Positions 52,364 through 63,344 of a DNA stretch of 64,000 nt are shown piece by piece. The stretch comes from Proales similis (taxonomy: Eukaryota; Rotifera; Eurotatoria; Ploima; Proalidae). Where the stretch lies: positions 1,860,001 through 1,924,000 of the forward strand of contig JAGVRJ010000006.1 of NCBI GenBank assembly GCA_019059635.1, read 5' to 3'. Below the pieces are notes generated by a model. That model searched no databases and was not told where the DNA came from. It was given only the letters and a program-made list of their open reading frames with translations. The translations under genes and the position numbers were made by a program. The stretch's first letter is position 1. Every line of letters begins with the position of its first letter.

Positions 52364-52391
<28 letters not shown>
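52364..52391. repeat. (GA)n microsatellite
   Basis: Long GA run just 3' of the small Maf stop codon, inside its probable 3' UTR on minus (read there as CT). Confidence 0.85.
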
Positions 52392-52459
52392 AAATCAGCG
52401 CAAGAACAGAAACGAAACGGGCGGCTGTTGGAACCGCGGCAACGAAAGAAGAGTTGCCT

Positions 52460-52810
52460 CTAGCTGCGATCGGCCTTTTCTATTGAATCGATCAGATTCG
52501 CAAATGTGTCGAGTTGAATCTGGACGTTCTTAAGCTCCGTTTGAATGCGTTGATTGCTGTGTGTAAGATAGCTGATTTGTTTGTTGAGTTTCTTTCTCTC
52601 AATATCCAGATACTCTTTTTGCGAAACCCGCTTTGTTCGACAGTTGGCCGCGTAGCCTCGATTCTTTAGAATTCGACGTCTCTTTTTCAAATTGATTTGC
52701 TCCTGCGGCGAGAGCTTTCGCAGCATTCTGTTCAGCTCTTTCACGCCGAGACCGAGCAGCTCGTCGTCGCTGATCACTGGCTCCGAGCCCTTGTTGCTGT
52801 CGCCGCTCAT
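52460..52810 (-). CDS. Small Maf bZIP transcription factor
   Basis: Single exon, 116 residues. [20 protein letters not shown] is the extended homology region that contacts the outer bases of the Maf recognition element, followed by the basic region [20 protein letters not shown] and a leucine zipper with weak heptads ([19 protein letters not shown]). There is no transactivation domain, as in MafF/G/K, so it works by pairing with CNC factors (Nrf, Bach) or as a homodimer repressor. YAANC replaces the usual YAASC. It is head-to-head with the membrane protein gene whose exons begin around 53125. Confidence 0.93.
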   Translation of the reverse strand: MSGDSNKGSEPVISDDELLGLGVKELNRMLRKLSPQEQINLKKRRRILKNRGYAANCRTKRVSQKEYLDIERKKLNKQISYLTHSNQRIQTELKNVQIQLDTFANLIDSIEKADRS

Positions 52811-53124
52811 TTTGCTCGGATCATTCGAATGTGTGTAATTCCTCTTCTACTTCTCTGGTTTTAAACTGGTTCTGTGCCAATTTTCCGATTTGCGCAACGA
52901 ATTATGCCCAAATGCCTCATTCTAATTACATCATAATTTCTACACAGGCGCTCTCTCGTTGCCAGTTCTAGCCGCTGTTTGTGGCCTCAAATTTAATTTC
53001 ACTTTTAATCACACACACACGCACATGCACCTTTGCTCTCGTCACTGTCTGCCTGTAAGAGACTGCACTCTGCAGGCTGTAAATATTTACGCCGCTTTAA
53101 ACTTTTGTTTGCCAGCTCGGGCAG

Positions 53125-53800
53125 TTGAGTGTGTCAAATGCACAGCAGTTTCCCAACCCAACGAGTCAAACACGCAAATGCTCTTGACCGACCCAGGTGA
53201 GTTTGATCATTTTTCTATAAAAATCAAAGCATCACCGAGCTAAAGAAAAGCATTCTGTGAAGAATAAAATTAATCTAAAATTTGAGAAATTCGAGACATG
53301 TCTGATGCGATCACTGGCGAGAGTTTGGGCGCATGTCTAAGCGATTATTGGTATCTATGGTAAATTGCTTTGAGCCGGACGAGGCGCTCCATCTAGCAAA
53401 TTTGACTTTTTGACTCTATTTTTGCTTTGAAGGACTTTCACTGCGGTCGGAATGTTCCTCATCACGTTGGCCGATCTCTTGATCGCCTTCTTCTTCTTGA
53501 GAAAGTTCACGGGCAAGATAGCGCCGAGCAAAGCAAACTCGCTCGAGTCTGGAGGTAAAAAAAAAACAAAGAAAACTCTCTCAAATGAGACAAATTTGAA
53601 ATTTTCCCGACAAAGGCAAGCCCAGAAACGTTGACAAAGATGTGAAGAAAGCGGACAAAAACGGAGCAGATAAGCGATCCGCGTCAAGAGGCTCCAATCG
53701 AGGAATGACGCCGGTCGAGGACTCTACGTCCAGCTCTCGGGCCGGACTTGTGGACGATAACCAGCCCGCATTCAATCGAATCCTTGTCAAAAAGAAGTGA
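53125..53800 (+). CDS. Small single-pass membrane protein (5' end uncertain)
   Basis: Four linked exons: 53125-53196, 53296-53359, 53433-53554, 53616-53800, all phases agreeing. They encode a short Cys-containing ectodomain (ECVKCTAVSQPNESN, one NES sequon), DYWYLWTFTAVG, one membrane helix (FLITLADLLIAFFFL), and a basic, Ser-rich cytoplasmic tail ending FNRILVKKK. The first exon is not resolved: the frame stays open upstream through LSLPVLAAVCG (about 52957), which looks like a signal peptide, but no clear ATG or donor was fixed. Family not recognised. Confidence 0.6.
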
Positions 53801-53851
53801 GCCCCAGAAATGAATGAGCTCGCATTTGGCGCCCAGCTTCACCCAATTAGT

Positions 53852-54332
53852 TTATTCAAAACAGTTCTTAATCAAGCAGACATTGAGCAACATGAATAAA
53901 TAAAGCAAGAACGAGCCTTGAGCGGTCGTCAATTGTCTCTTTTCACCCGAAGCAGCGGTTTCGTTCGCCTCTAGCGGAGTAGTTGTTGCCGTTAAATTCG
54001 CTTCGGATGTCCAGCTGGTTGTTGAACTTTGATTCGCATTCAATCGAGCGTCGATTGTCAAGCTGCTGTTCGCTGTAGTGGCCGTCATTGTGGTTGTGTT
54101 GCCTGCTGGTCGCGACGTGTCTGTGGCCAGTCTTGTTTTGATGATTATCGGCTCGTTTTGCGGCGCAAACTCCTCAACTAGCGCTGAATACTGCTTATCG
54201 GCATGCGCTGTTAGAATCAAATTCTAATCGAGCTTGTTGAGTAAAAGCACTGAACGTGAAAAACTTACATTCAGAGAAGATGGAGAGTAGAGCCAGCAGA
54301 GAGCAAATGTACCAAAAGTGGCCAGAATTCAT
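53852..54332 (-). CDS. Small secreted or GPI-anchored Thr-rich protein
   Basis: Two exons, 54269-54332 and 53852-54207, 139 residues. Signal peptide MNSGHFWYICSLLALLSIFS, then a middle region rich in Thr, Ala, Ser and Asn with several N-x-S/T sequons (NTT, NSS, NQS, NLT, NET), so heavily glycosylated and mucin-like, and a hydrophobic C-terminus (GSFLLYLFMLLNVCLI) with only KNCFE after it, as in GPI signals or a tail-anchored type I helix. It is head-to-head with PIG-K, 218 bases between start codons. No family recognised. Confidence 0.7.
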
Positions 54333-54550
54333 TTCAAACCTATCGAGTGAGAGGCTCAGCGCACACTTCAGCCCCGCTTCATAAACTAATTCAATTTGCG
54401 CCTCTTTGCTTGAAAATTAAATTTCAAGTCAAAAAGACAAAAAATTTCGACCAAGCAACTTGACGAGTCTATTTATGCTCACATTCAAACAACTGAGAAT
54501 CGCCTTGAGCATGAAAAAGTCGAACTGGTCGAATTGAATTTTCCGAGCAA

Positions 54551-55652
54551 ATGACAGTCACCATCTGGAGTTGGACTTTGCTGCTGCAGCTGTTAGGAAA
54601 CGTGCTGTTGGCCAATGCGTCACACAGTAACAACTGGGCCGTGATTGTGGACGCCTCTCGCTTTTGGTTCAATTACAGACATGCGGCAAATGTGCTGTCG
54701 ATTTATCGTAGTGTAAAGCGACTCGGCATTCCAGACAGGTAGACTCACCCGGTTCTTTTAGACCACGGGCACGGAGAACGCTCTGACAAGTCTTGTTTGT
54801 AAAGTCACATAATCTTGATGCTCTCGGACGATATGGCCTGCAATGCGCGAAATCCTCGACCGGGCACGGTTTTCAACAACGAAAACGAGAACATAAACGT
54901 CTACGGCGACGATGTGGAAGTCGACTACCGCGGAAATGAGGTCACGGTCGAGAATTTCATTCGAGTTTTGACCGGTCGTCTGCCTGAAGGAACGCCACAT
55001 TCGAAAAAATTGTCCAGCGACGAGACGAGCAACGTTCTGATTTACATGAGTGGTCACGGTGGCAACGGATTTCTCAAGTTTCAGGACTCGGAAGAGATTA
55101 GCGACTCGGAGCTGGCCGATGTGATGGAGCAAATGTGGCAGAAGCGGCGCTACAATCAGCTTCTGTTCATGATCGATACTTGCCAGGCCGAGTCCATGTT
55201 TCTCAAGTTCTACTCGCCCAACATATTGGGCGTGGGCAGTAGTAAAGTAGGCGAGGACTCCCTTTCGGTAAGCTTGCGTTTGGTCACTGTCGAGCCAGAT
55301 GACCAATTTCAGAAAAGCATCACATGGACTACTCGATCGGCGTCTATGTAATCGATCGGTTTACGTATCATGCGCTTGAGTTTCTCGAACGAGTCGAGCA
55401 AAACAGCCAACGCACCATTCACGAGCTGGTAGGTTCCTCAAATTTCGCTCGGGCGCTTACTTCAGCTGAAAGCGAAATATTCAGTTCAACTGCTGCCCCA
55501 AGCACAAATGCATATCGACGGTCACGCATCGCACAGACTTATTTCCACGCGACATCCGTCAAGTCAGAGTGACCGAGTTCTTTGGCAACGTTCGCTCGGT
55601 CGAACTGACACCCAGCTACGTTCAGTTTGCGTTTTTCAACAACTCTCTGTGA
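54551..55652 (+). CDS. PIGK: GPI transamidase catalytic subunit PIG-K (GPI8)
   Basis: Four exons: 54551-54738, 54805-55267, 55318-55428, 55485-55652; 309 residues. The ER-luminal caspase-like cysteine protease cleaves GPI signals and joins the GPI lipid. After a signal peptide ([14 protein letters not shown]) come [41 protein letters not shown], the catalytic His in [15 protein letters not shown] and the catalytic Cys in IDTCQAESM, then [11 protein letters not shown]. Exon 3 uses the acceptor after AGAAAAG, giving the family SLS-H join. The protein ends soon after the catalytic domain (FAFFNNSL) and lacks the C-terminal membrane helix of the human form. Confidence 0.95.
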
Positions 55653-55953
55653 CAAATAGACGAGTCGCATTCTCATTCTTTGACAATAGTCGTGCTCTTG
55701 TAAATCAAATAAACAATTTCGTTCGTAAATTCGTGGCCATTTATTTGTATAATCATGATTGTGTTAAAAAAAAGCGCAGACTGAAAATTATCTATTCGAC
55801 AGCTAAGCGGTTACGTATAAAAAAAGGAGATGAATAGAGAGAGAGAGAGCGCAATGGGCAGAACTGGATACAGCATTCAAGTTAAAATGTCTATTGCAAT
55901 GTAAATGCAAGGCAAATGTTAATTGTGCGCTCATCTCACAAAAATTCAATCGG
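55653..55953. other. Convergent 3' spacer
   Basis: 3' UTRs of PIG-K (plus; AATAAA at about 55708) and CAP (minus). Contains a short GA tract near 55838. No gene. Confidence 0.6.
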
Positions 55954-57540
55954 TTAGGCAGTCTCGGTCGGAGTGGTTGTCAGCTTCTGGGTGGCCTTAT
56001 TGACCACGGTTTTGAATTGCTCGGGCACTGGGTGCTCGATATAATCGTCGCCGGCCTCGTTCGGCAGCAGGATGTTCATTGCTGACGATTTGGATGAAAC
56101 GATTTCGGTCTCCAATGAGCTCTTGCTCAGGTACACTTGACAGCCATCTGTCTTCTCAATGCCAATGGTGGGCACTTTGCCGATTACTTGGAGCTGCACA
56201 TTTTTCGAATTTATGAACTCAACCATGGAGAGGACATCGTCAAAGACGAGGCCTACGCGCGAGCACGAGTCGATTGAAATCGAGTTCACTTTGCCCTTTA
56301 CTTGGATTGTGCACTCTTTGCATTGGTAGACATAAATTGTCTGTTTTAGATCAGTCTCGCTTATGACTAGATCGTGTCGGTTATTCAGATATTCGAGCTT
56401 CCACTTTTTGTCGACAAGCTCGAACACGGGCGGCTTGGGCGCAGCTGGAGCCAGCTTAGCTTGTGATTTAGCGCTCTCCGACGGTGCACTAGTCGTGTCG
56501 GCTTTGACCACGTTGCCCGCACGAAGGTTCGGATTCTTGTGCGTTTTTTGCTCGTCGCGCACCTGCTTCAGGTGCTTGGTGATGTCAGCGCCTCGGTTGA
56601 TTTCAGCAAACAACGCATCGGTGCTCGGCTTCTGGCCAGCGCTCGATTTGTCTTCTTTCAACAGCTCGCCAAAGTCGGGCATCGGCGGCGGCGGGGGCGC
56701 GGGTGCACTTGATTTGGGCGCACTGGGCGCGCCAGCTGAAGTCACAGAAGAGGCGTCGAATTTTTCGGAGCTGCGCGAGGCATTCCAAGCCACTCCGGTG
56801 GTGTGATGTTGCTTCACGTACGCCTGTAGGCCGCTGAGCAGCTTGAGCCACAGCTTGACCCAATCGGCATGTTTGACATCCTTTTCCTTGAACTCTTTTA
56901 AAACTCGATTCGTATAGAACTGAGCAGAGTCGCTCATTTCCTTGATGTACGGAGCCGGAGCAGGCTGAACTGCGAGCCAGCCGAATGCGCCAATCGATTC
57001 GCTCACAGCCGACAAGTGATTGAACAAGCTGCTCTTTCGGTTGGTTTCTCGATAGTTTTGCACCTCTTGCACGCATTTTGAAAATCTCTCGTAGAAAGGA
57101 GTCAACTCAGCAGAGCCGGGCTGCACTGATCGAACAGCTTTCTGCAAAAAACTCTTCTGAAGCTGAATGACAGCTCCGACTAGCTCGGCCTTTTAGATTT
57201 CACTTTCAGTCGGCAAGTTGAGTGTTTAATTTGCGCCGAGTTCGCTTACCATGTTGCTCAGCTCGGTGCCAATTTCGCCCGACAGCTTCTTGAACGGATT
57301 GAAAGAGTCGGCGATCAGCTCGTCGAACGCTTCGATCAACGGAGACGATTCAGTTTCAGAGTGACCGTTTGAAATTCCGTTTGCATGTGAAACTGGATTG
57401 TCGAAAATTGTTTAAACTCAGATTGGTGAAAATTCAGCTCCAATTCGGTTCTTACCAGCTCGAGTTGAGTTGGCTGCTGACTCGAGTCGATTGGTGACGT
57501 GTTCGAGTCGTTCGATCAGTTTCTCTAGTTCGCCGCTCAT
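55954..57540 (-). CDS. CAP: Adenylyl cyclase-associated protein (CAP / capulet)
   Basis: Three exons: 57456-57540, 57250-57392, 55954-57189; 487 residues, the usual length. It recycles cofilin-bound actin and charges actin monomers. The N-terminus is a coiled coil (MSGELEKLIERLEHVTNRLE), then the helical-bundle domain (AFDELIADSFNPFKKLSGEI ... FGWLAVQPAPAPYIKEM), a proline run (SSAPAPPPPPMPDFG), a WH2-like actin-binding segment (ALFAEINRGADITKHLKQV), and the C-terminal beta-helix CARP domain (KWKLEYLNNRHDLVISETDLKQ ... SISIDSCSRVGLVFDD). All landmarks are intact. Confidence 0.96.
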
Positions 57541-58365
57541 TCTGGTTCCGTTTTGCTTGGATATATTTGGCTGTGTGGTGTTGCGATGAGTATCTATTCA
57601 GTAAATTAGAATGAGCCATTCTGAGCGTGTCAAGGTAATTAAAAAGAGAAGCGCGCGAGCTGAGACCCTGCTCCTCATTATTCTTGTATCGCCACATCGA
57701 ATTGGACGACTATTCAATTACCGTGGGAATAGGCTTGAAACTTAGAGCTTGGAACGTTAACTGGGCTGACGGACGATGACGAGGACGCTGAAGACGCGAC
57801 TGGCTTGAACGAGGGCGCGTTATAAATTCTAGACATATCTCTCTCTCTCGGCTCAGTTTAAATCTAGCTGCAATTTAAATGAGTCATATGATCGATGTGC
57901 ATCAAAGTGACGATATGCAGCGACCGAACGCTTTATGTTAGTAACATGGCTCTTAAATTATGATATCACCTAGCTGAATTATGTGACCCTAAATGGCAAG
58001 CTTGCCTGTTTAATCGCGACATTTGGTCAAGTGCAACAGCCCTAGCAGTATAAACAACAGTCGCCGAGCCCATTTGAATAGTAGGCTCAGTCAAATTACA
58101 AAACCAGTTGTTTATGGGCGTCTTATTCACTGCGCCGGGGCGCATTGACATGTAGCCGCCACTGCGTTCTAAAGCCGGCTTCTTATTCTCATCGCCGTTG
58201 TGGTCGTCGTCCCCTTAATCGTCCTCATCATCATCATCATCATCCTAGTCGGCGGCCATTATTCGCTCAATAAACCAGTGTTGTTTGAATGTTTGATGAG
58301 CGCAATAGCAGTGAATGTCTATGGCCGACCAGTGATCATTCGCAAGCGCGCAAGTAATAAATTAT
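57541..58365. other. Spacer, upstream of CAP
   Basis: Presumed CAP promoter side and the downstream flank of the minus-strand membrane protein. Has an (ATC)n run near 58225-58243. A short exon-like stretch at about 57590-57697 on minus has no supported link. Confidence 0.45.
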
Positions 58366-60135
58366 TTAAATTAATGTTCGAACAAGGCAGACAGTCAGAA
58401 TGTGCGTATTATGCCGATCATCCAGCGGGCGATTCGAACAGATAAGAAGAAAGTTACCTCTTGAACTTGAACTGCGCGGGCAACTCGGATGATGATGCCG
58501 AGCGCAAGACCTCTTTCTATCTTGGTCGAACTGCTGTCTGGCTGCATCCGGCCTAGAGCCCTTTTCAACACTTCTGGCTTTTCGCTGCAGCGGGCACACA
58601 GCTCTGATCGGCTGTCTCTCCTCCTCCTTCTTCTTCTCTAATTCTCTGCTCCTTTTCTCTTCCCTTCTATGCACAGGCCGCGGCTCTTGGTCCTTTGGTT
58701 TGCTCTTTTCGCTTTCAGTTTTCCGCGGCGGCTTTCGCTCCTCTGTGTGACTCAGGCTCAAGTACTCTTGTCCACTTATATTGTTGCTGTACGTTTCTTG
58801 CACGTGTCCGATGGGCTCTTTGGACAATCGACTCGAACTCGACTTGCTCAACGGATCGGTCAAGTCATTCTCTTCTTCCAAAATACTTTCGCTCTTGGAC
58901 GCTGCTTTGCCCTTCGACTTTAAATCGCAGGTATTCTGCGACGAGCTTATCGACTCGTAAATGTCAACAGAGTTGGCCTTGATCGATTCAACCGACTTGA
59001 TTACAGGCTCGTTGGAGCAGGGCGCCGAGCTAGAGTTCGTCAGCTTGTTGTGAACAATGAAACTCTTTGAGCTGCGCAGTAGCGAGGCTCGTCGAAAATT
59101 CAGGAGCTGCGGACGCTTGAGCTTTCGTTCGAAAGTTTCGTTGGTTGTGGTGCCATACAGCTCCATGCCGGTGAGCGGTCTGTCGGGTGAATTGGAATCC
59201 TGCTGTCTGGTGGAGCCGTTTATGTTTATAGTCGCCGTCGAAGTGAAATTTACGAACGTGGTCGCAGTGACAGGCGTCTCGCAGAATTGAATGTCGCCGT
59301 TCGAAGCATTCAACTGACACGAGTCTTCACCAATCGAATGATCCAACTGGCTGAATGGCGTGATCGAAGTCAAGTTGGCCTGATTGCTCAGTGACTGCTG
59401 CAGATGGTCTTGTTTTATCGACTTGGGATGGTAAAAGTGAATGCTGTTCGTGGTCGAGTTTGTCATTGAGTTGTAGGAAATGCCACTTTGTGAAGCGTTC
59501 TCGTCGAAATAGCTGCCCGACTGGGATCGAGAAATGTCCATCGACGTGGATCGAACGCTCGGCACCAGGTCAGTTCGATTGTTCTTTTTCAATCCGACCC
59601 GCTCTCGTCTTCCATTGTGACGATCAGCAGTGCAATAGGCCAAGCTGGCTATCGAAGAGGCAGTTGCTCCATATTGCGACGAGCAGCAGCACAGATTTTT
59701 CAGCATTCTCTCATCGAACGCGCATCGAACAAACGTAGAATTTCGGTCGAGTCTGATCGAGATTAACGAGGTCTTGATGTTCTCAAGTTTGCTCTGTTTT
59801 GCAGCTGCGACGTTTGCATTCAAGTTTTTGTTTATATTTGCAAGCAGTAAACAACCCTCGATGCCCAATTAGAGCGTATTAGACCCGATTTGTAGAGATA
59901 CAGAAATCCATTTAAAACAATCCCTAATCCAGCCAGAGCCAGGACCAACTCTACAACAACTCCGCCCCAACTTAAGCTGCATCTTTGCAATCGATCGTCA
60001 AACAAGGTCACGTGGACTCGATAGAATTGTGTCAAGAAATGACCCTGAAACTTTCCTTCTTCTTGCGTCCTTGTTTGATTGTGTGAGCTCTCCTTTCCTA
60101 CTAATCTTTGCGCAAACTGCTTTTGAGATTTGAAT
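58366..60135 (-). CDS. Unrecognised single-pass membrane protein with long Ser/Asn-rich tail
   Basis: Main frame from an acceptor at about 59789 (AAAACAG|AGC) down to a TAA at 58366, roughly 470 residues. Upstream, about 60130-59862 on minus is another open exon with HNQT sequon, FYRVHVTLFDDRLQ and one membrane helix (VVVELVLALAGLGIVLNGFLYLY), joining by CGAGG|GTTGTT in phase 0. Just inside the membrane comes a Cys cluster (KNLCCCSS), possible palmitoylation, then tyrosines in YESI, QEYLSL and MELYGT contexts, and a Lys/Glu/Arg-rich end. Coordinates are a span; a first exon on minus near 60135-60290 (GSPNESSFDQLLSAAKRL) is likely, and an exon end at AAGAG|GTAACT (58457) is possible. No family recognised. 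Head-to-head with the germ cell-less-like gene. Confidence 0.5.
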
Positions 60136-60636
60136 CAATTAGAGAAACAACAGGCGTTTGGCTGCAGACAAGAGCTGATCGAAACTACTCTCATTCGGGC
60201 TGCCGGTGGATAAGTGAGCTGCTGTGCTGGCCCGCTGTCTGCTTGCAAGTATGTGCGAGTCACGGCGAAAGTAACTATAGAAACATTTGAAATGGAATCA
60301 AAAGAAATAAAAAAGAAAGAAAACCAGAGAAATTAAGAACGAGCAGAGTGATGCTAATTGGGCGCTACAAATTGTTTTCCAAACTGAGAGATTGCTAAAC
60401 GAATTCCATGTGTACGAGTAGGACTGCCTGAGTGTGTGTGTGTGTTAAATGGTAGAACAAGTCACCTCATTCACGCATTCTCTTCAAACACACACACACA
60501 CACGCTGAGCACTGTAAGCTCTCAGCTCTCTTGAAAACGCATTTACTAAAAGAAAGAAAACAGCCACAAGAGCGAGAGTCAATTAAAAGCGGCGTGAAAG
60601 TAAAAGCGACTTGAAAAACAAAACAAGGACATAAAA

Positions 60637-63236
60637 ATGACATCAATGTCCCGCGCGATGACTGCCAACGTCTACTCAAGACGCTCAGCATCAGCAGTGC
60701 GTGACGAGCCAGGTCAATTTTTTCGCGAAGCATTTCTACCCCGATTGCCGAGAAAGGACTTGTCGTTCAAACAAAATCCGCTCTGGCTGATAAACGATTC
60801 AATATTCGACCCGTCCTCGCTCGCTCTGGTAATAAAACTCGTCCAATGCAAAGCGTCCAATGCAATTCAGTTAATAGACGCTTCAAAGAAGAGAAACGGT
60901 GCTCAGGCTCAGTCAGCGCCCTTAGAGAGCGGTGACCTGTTGAAAACCAGCCGGATACTGAACCTGCTCAAATCGAACTACGGCCAGACGATTGTGCACT
61001 CAAAAACGAGTAAGAGGCGACAAGTTTTAGTTTGGTTTAGTTTGGGCTGTGAGAGAGCCTCATTTTGGAACAACCAAGGCGACAGCCCATGGACTCGGCC
61101 CAGTGATTTTTGCAAGCCGTGCAAGTCGGCGTTGGCTAAAAATCGGGTGAAAAGCTCGAGCTTTCGAAGGGCGCAGTCAGGCAGACAATCAGCTCTGAGT
61201 TTCAGGGGCACTTTATCTGCCAAGAGCGAACTGAACTCGATTCGCCTCTCTTCACCAGAAGGTAAGCAAATCGCCTGTTTTGACTGAGAAATGCATTCTA
61301 AATTTGTTGCTCTCAAGTCGATTCTACAAGACTCCCGCACCCGCAGGACATACTCAGCTCTCAGATTGAGCGCTTCTTTCGCGAACAAGGCCAAATACGC
61401 ACTAGACACGGTTCGTAAGATTATCATCTTTTCCGTTCGAAATTTCAGCTAAAATCAACGAAAGACGTCATCATCCTGGCGCTGGGCACAACTTGGCGAA
61501 TGCATCGGTTCGCGGCAATCAAATCGCCAGTCTTGGAACGGCGAATACTTGAGCTCGACGACGTCAGGTGAAACTTGTGCACAAACCGTCTCAGATCGAG
61601 CGTTTGAACTTCGGCTTCAAAGTGAGGAGAGATCGAGCGAAAAGAGCTTGAGCACAGTTTCAAAATTGAGTCAGAACGAACGAGGCTGTCAAGTGATTGA
61701 ACTTGACTTTATGGGCGAGAATGTCTCCCAGCACGGTTCGCCCTCCATTTCTCATTCTACGCTCTGACGACCTGATCAAAAAAAAGAACCTATTTAGCCT
61801 TGGCCATAATACTGAGCAATTTGTACGCAATCTGCCAAGTAGAGCTGCCAAATAGACTCGCACTGGACACTCTAATCATCGCGTACGTGCTCGGATTGGA
61901 CGATTTTAAAAAAGAGGCGCGTTTGAAAATCGAGCGATCATTCGCGCCGCGCAACATCGGCGACATTCATCGCATTGCAACTCAAGTGAGCATTGAATCC
62001 CGATCTGACTCCTATTCTGATTTCGATCGATCTACATGACTCTTCGCTCGACAAGTTCAACGAAGAGGACATTTGCGATCAAAGCGAGCGTTGGCTTCAA
62101 ATGAACCTGGTCGCCCGACTCGGAACTTCAGCACACTTGAAGCGCATTGGCGAGGCGATCTTTCTCAAAGTGATCAAATCAAATCGGTTCGTGAACGCCA
62201 TTAAGCTTTTTCATCGACATGTTCATTTTCCTCTCAATTGAAGCTTGTTCTCATTCGACGAGTATTCAGTGCTACGCGTCGTGCTCTCCTGGATGTTCTA
62301 TCAATTGAACCCAAACGCGGACGATGTGCTCACTGAAAGCGTGATGACCACCTACTACAGCAGGCAAGCGAGTCTGGTCACAAATAAATTTGCTCGTCTC
62401 ACCTGCGTCACTTTGACGTTCTTTAGTCTGGGAAAGAACTCTGAACCGCTAATAAGCAAATATCCGCAAATCAAGGAGGCGCTAAACGCGGTACGGCTGC
62501 ACGGAATTACCGACAGTAGGCCAAGCCAAGACCCTTTTCTCTAATCCAAGCTGACCTTTTTGCACGCACTTGAAGCAAACGAGCTGAACTCTATTCGTCA
62601 GATGAACATTTATCCAATGGACCATCTGGCCGAGGTCATGATGCAGGTTCAGCTCTCGGTAGCTTTAGCCTGCAATTTTACTGCCTCTCGCGCGCAACTA
62701 ACTCGGGCACGATTTAAAAGCTCAAAACAGGTGGAGACATGCCCATCTCGCGCTCGTTTGACAACATCGCCATCAGGCGCGGAATGGTTGTGAAGGCTGA
62801 TTCGACCTATCAAAACGACATATTCTCTTTGTACGGCTTCAATTTTGAGCTGAGCGCGCACAAGAGTGAGACCAGTCCGAGTCAATTTGTGTTTCAAATT
62901 CACGTAAGCTGAGACAAGCAACCGCATTCATTGGCTCGTTCAAGTGCTTTAAATGTAATCAAGCGGCTGGCGGAGAACGATCCGATTCTCAGCTACGATC
63001 AGAGTCAACGCGACGTGTTTTCGCTACGCACAGATCGAATATGCGCCTACTCTATCGACGCTCACTTTTGCATCGATGGCTGCGTTTGTGTGGAGAGCTC
63101 TGGCGTGCAAAAGCACTGCTTTGGCCGCAACCATTCTAAATCGACGCCCGAGTTTATTCTCGAGCTTCCACAGTGCGAGTTCAACCACCTCAATCACGTG
63201 TTTGTTCAATTTTCATTCTCTTTTCCTCCCACCTAA
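60637..63236 (+). CDS. Germ cell-less-like BTB-BACK protein
   Basis: Eleven exons: 60637-61261, 61318-61410, 61465-61567, 61671-61735, 61798-61985, 62056-62186, 62244-62363, 62427-62490, 62551-62658, 62721-62903, 62964-63236; 650 residues. After a basic, Ser-rich N-terminal 240 residues comes a BTB fold (HDVIILALGTTWRMHRFAA, CQVIELDFMG, LSNLYAICQVELPN), a BACK-like helical region (DICDQSERWLQMNL ... VLRVVLSWMFYQL), and the C-terminal domain with YGFNFELSAHKS matching the GFNFG region of germ cell-less/GMCL proteins. These are Cullin-3 adaptors at the nuclear envelope that act in germ cell formation. There are no Kelch repeats. Intron 7 is GC-AG (AGCAG|GCAAGC). Similarity is remote but in order over the whole length. 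Confidence 0.75.
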
Positions 63237-63344
63237 TTTAAGCGCGGAAATAAACTTTTCTGAGTCGACTCGGTGGCTTGAAGATATTTATTAACTAAAA
63301 CTGGCCAACAAGCAGAGTCTGTTTGTTACCGGGCTCAGAATTAC

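Noticed and set aside
61549-61670. Open plus frame just before exon 4 of the germ cell-less-like gene
   Set aside because: It cannot be joined in phase from exon 3; skipping to the acceptor at 61670 keeps frame and the conserved VIELDF segment.
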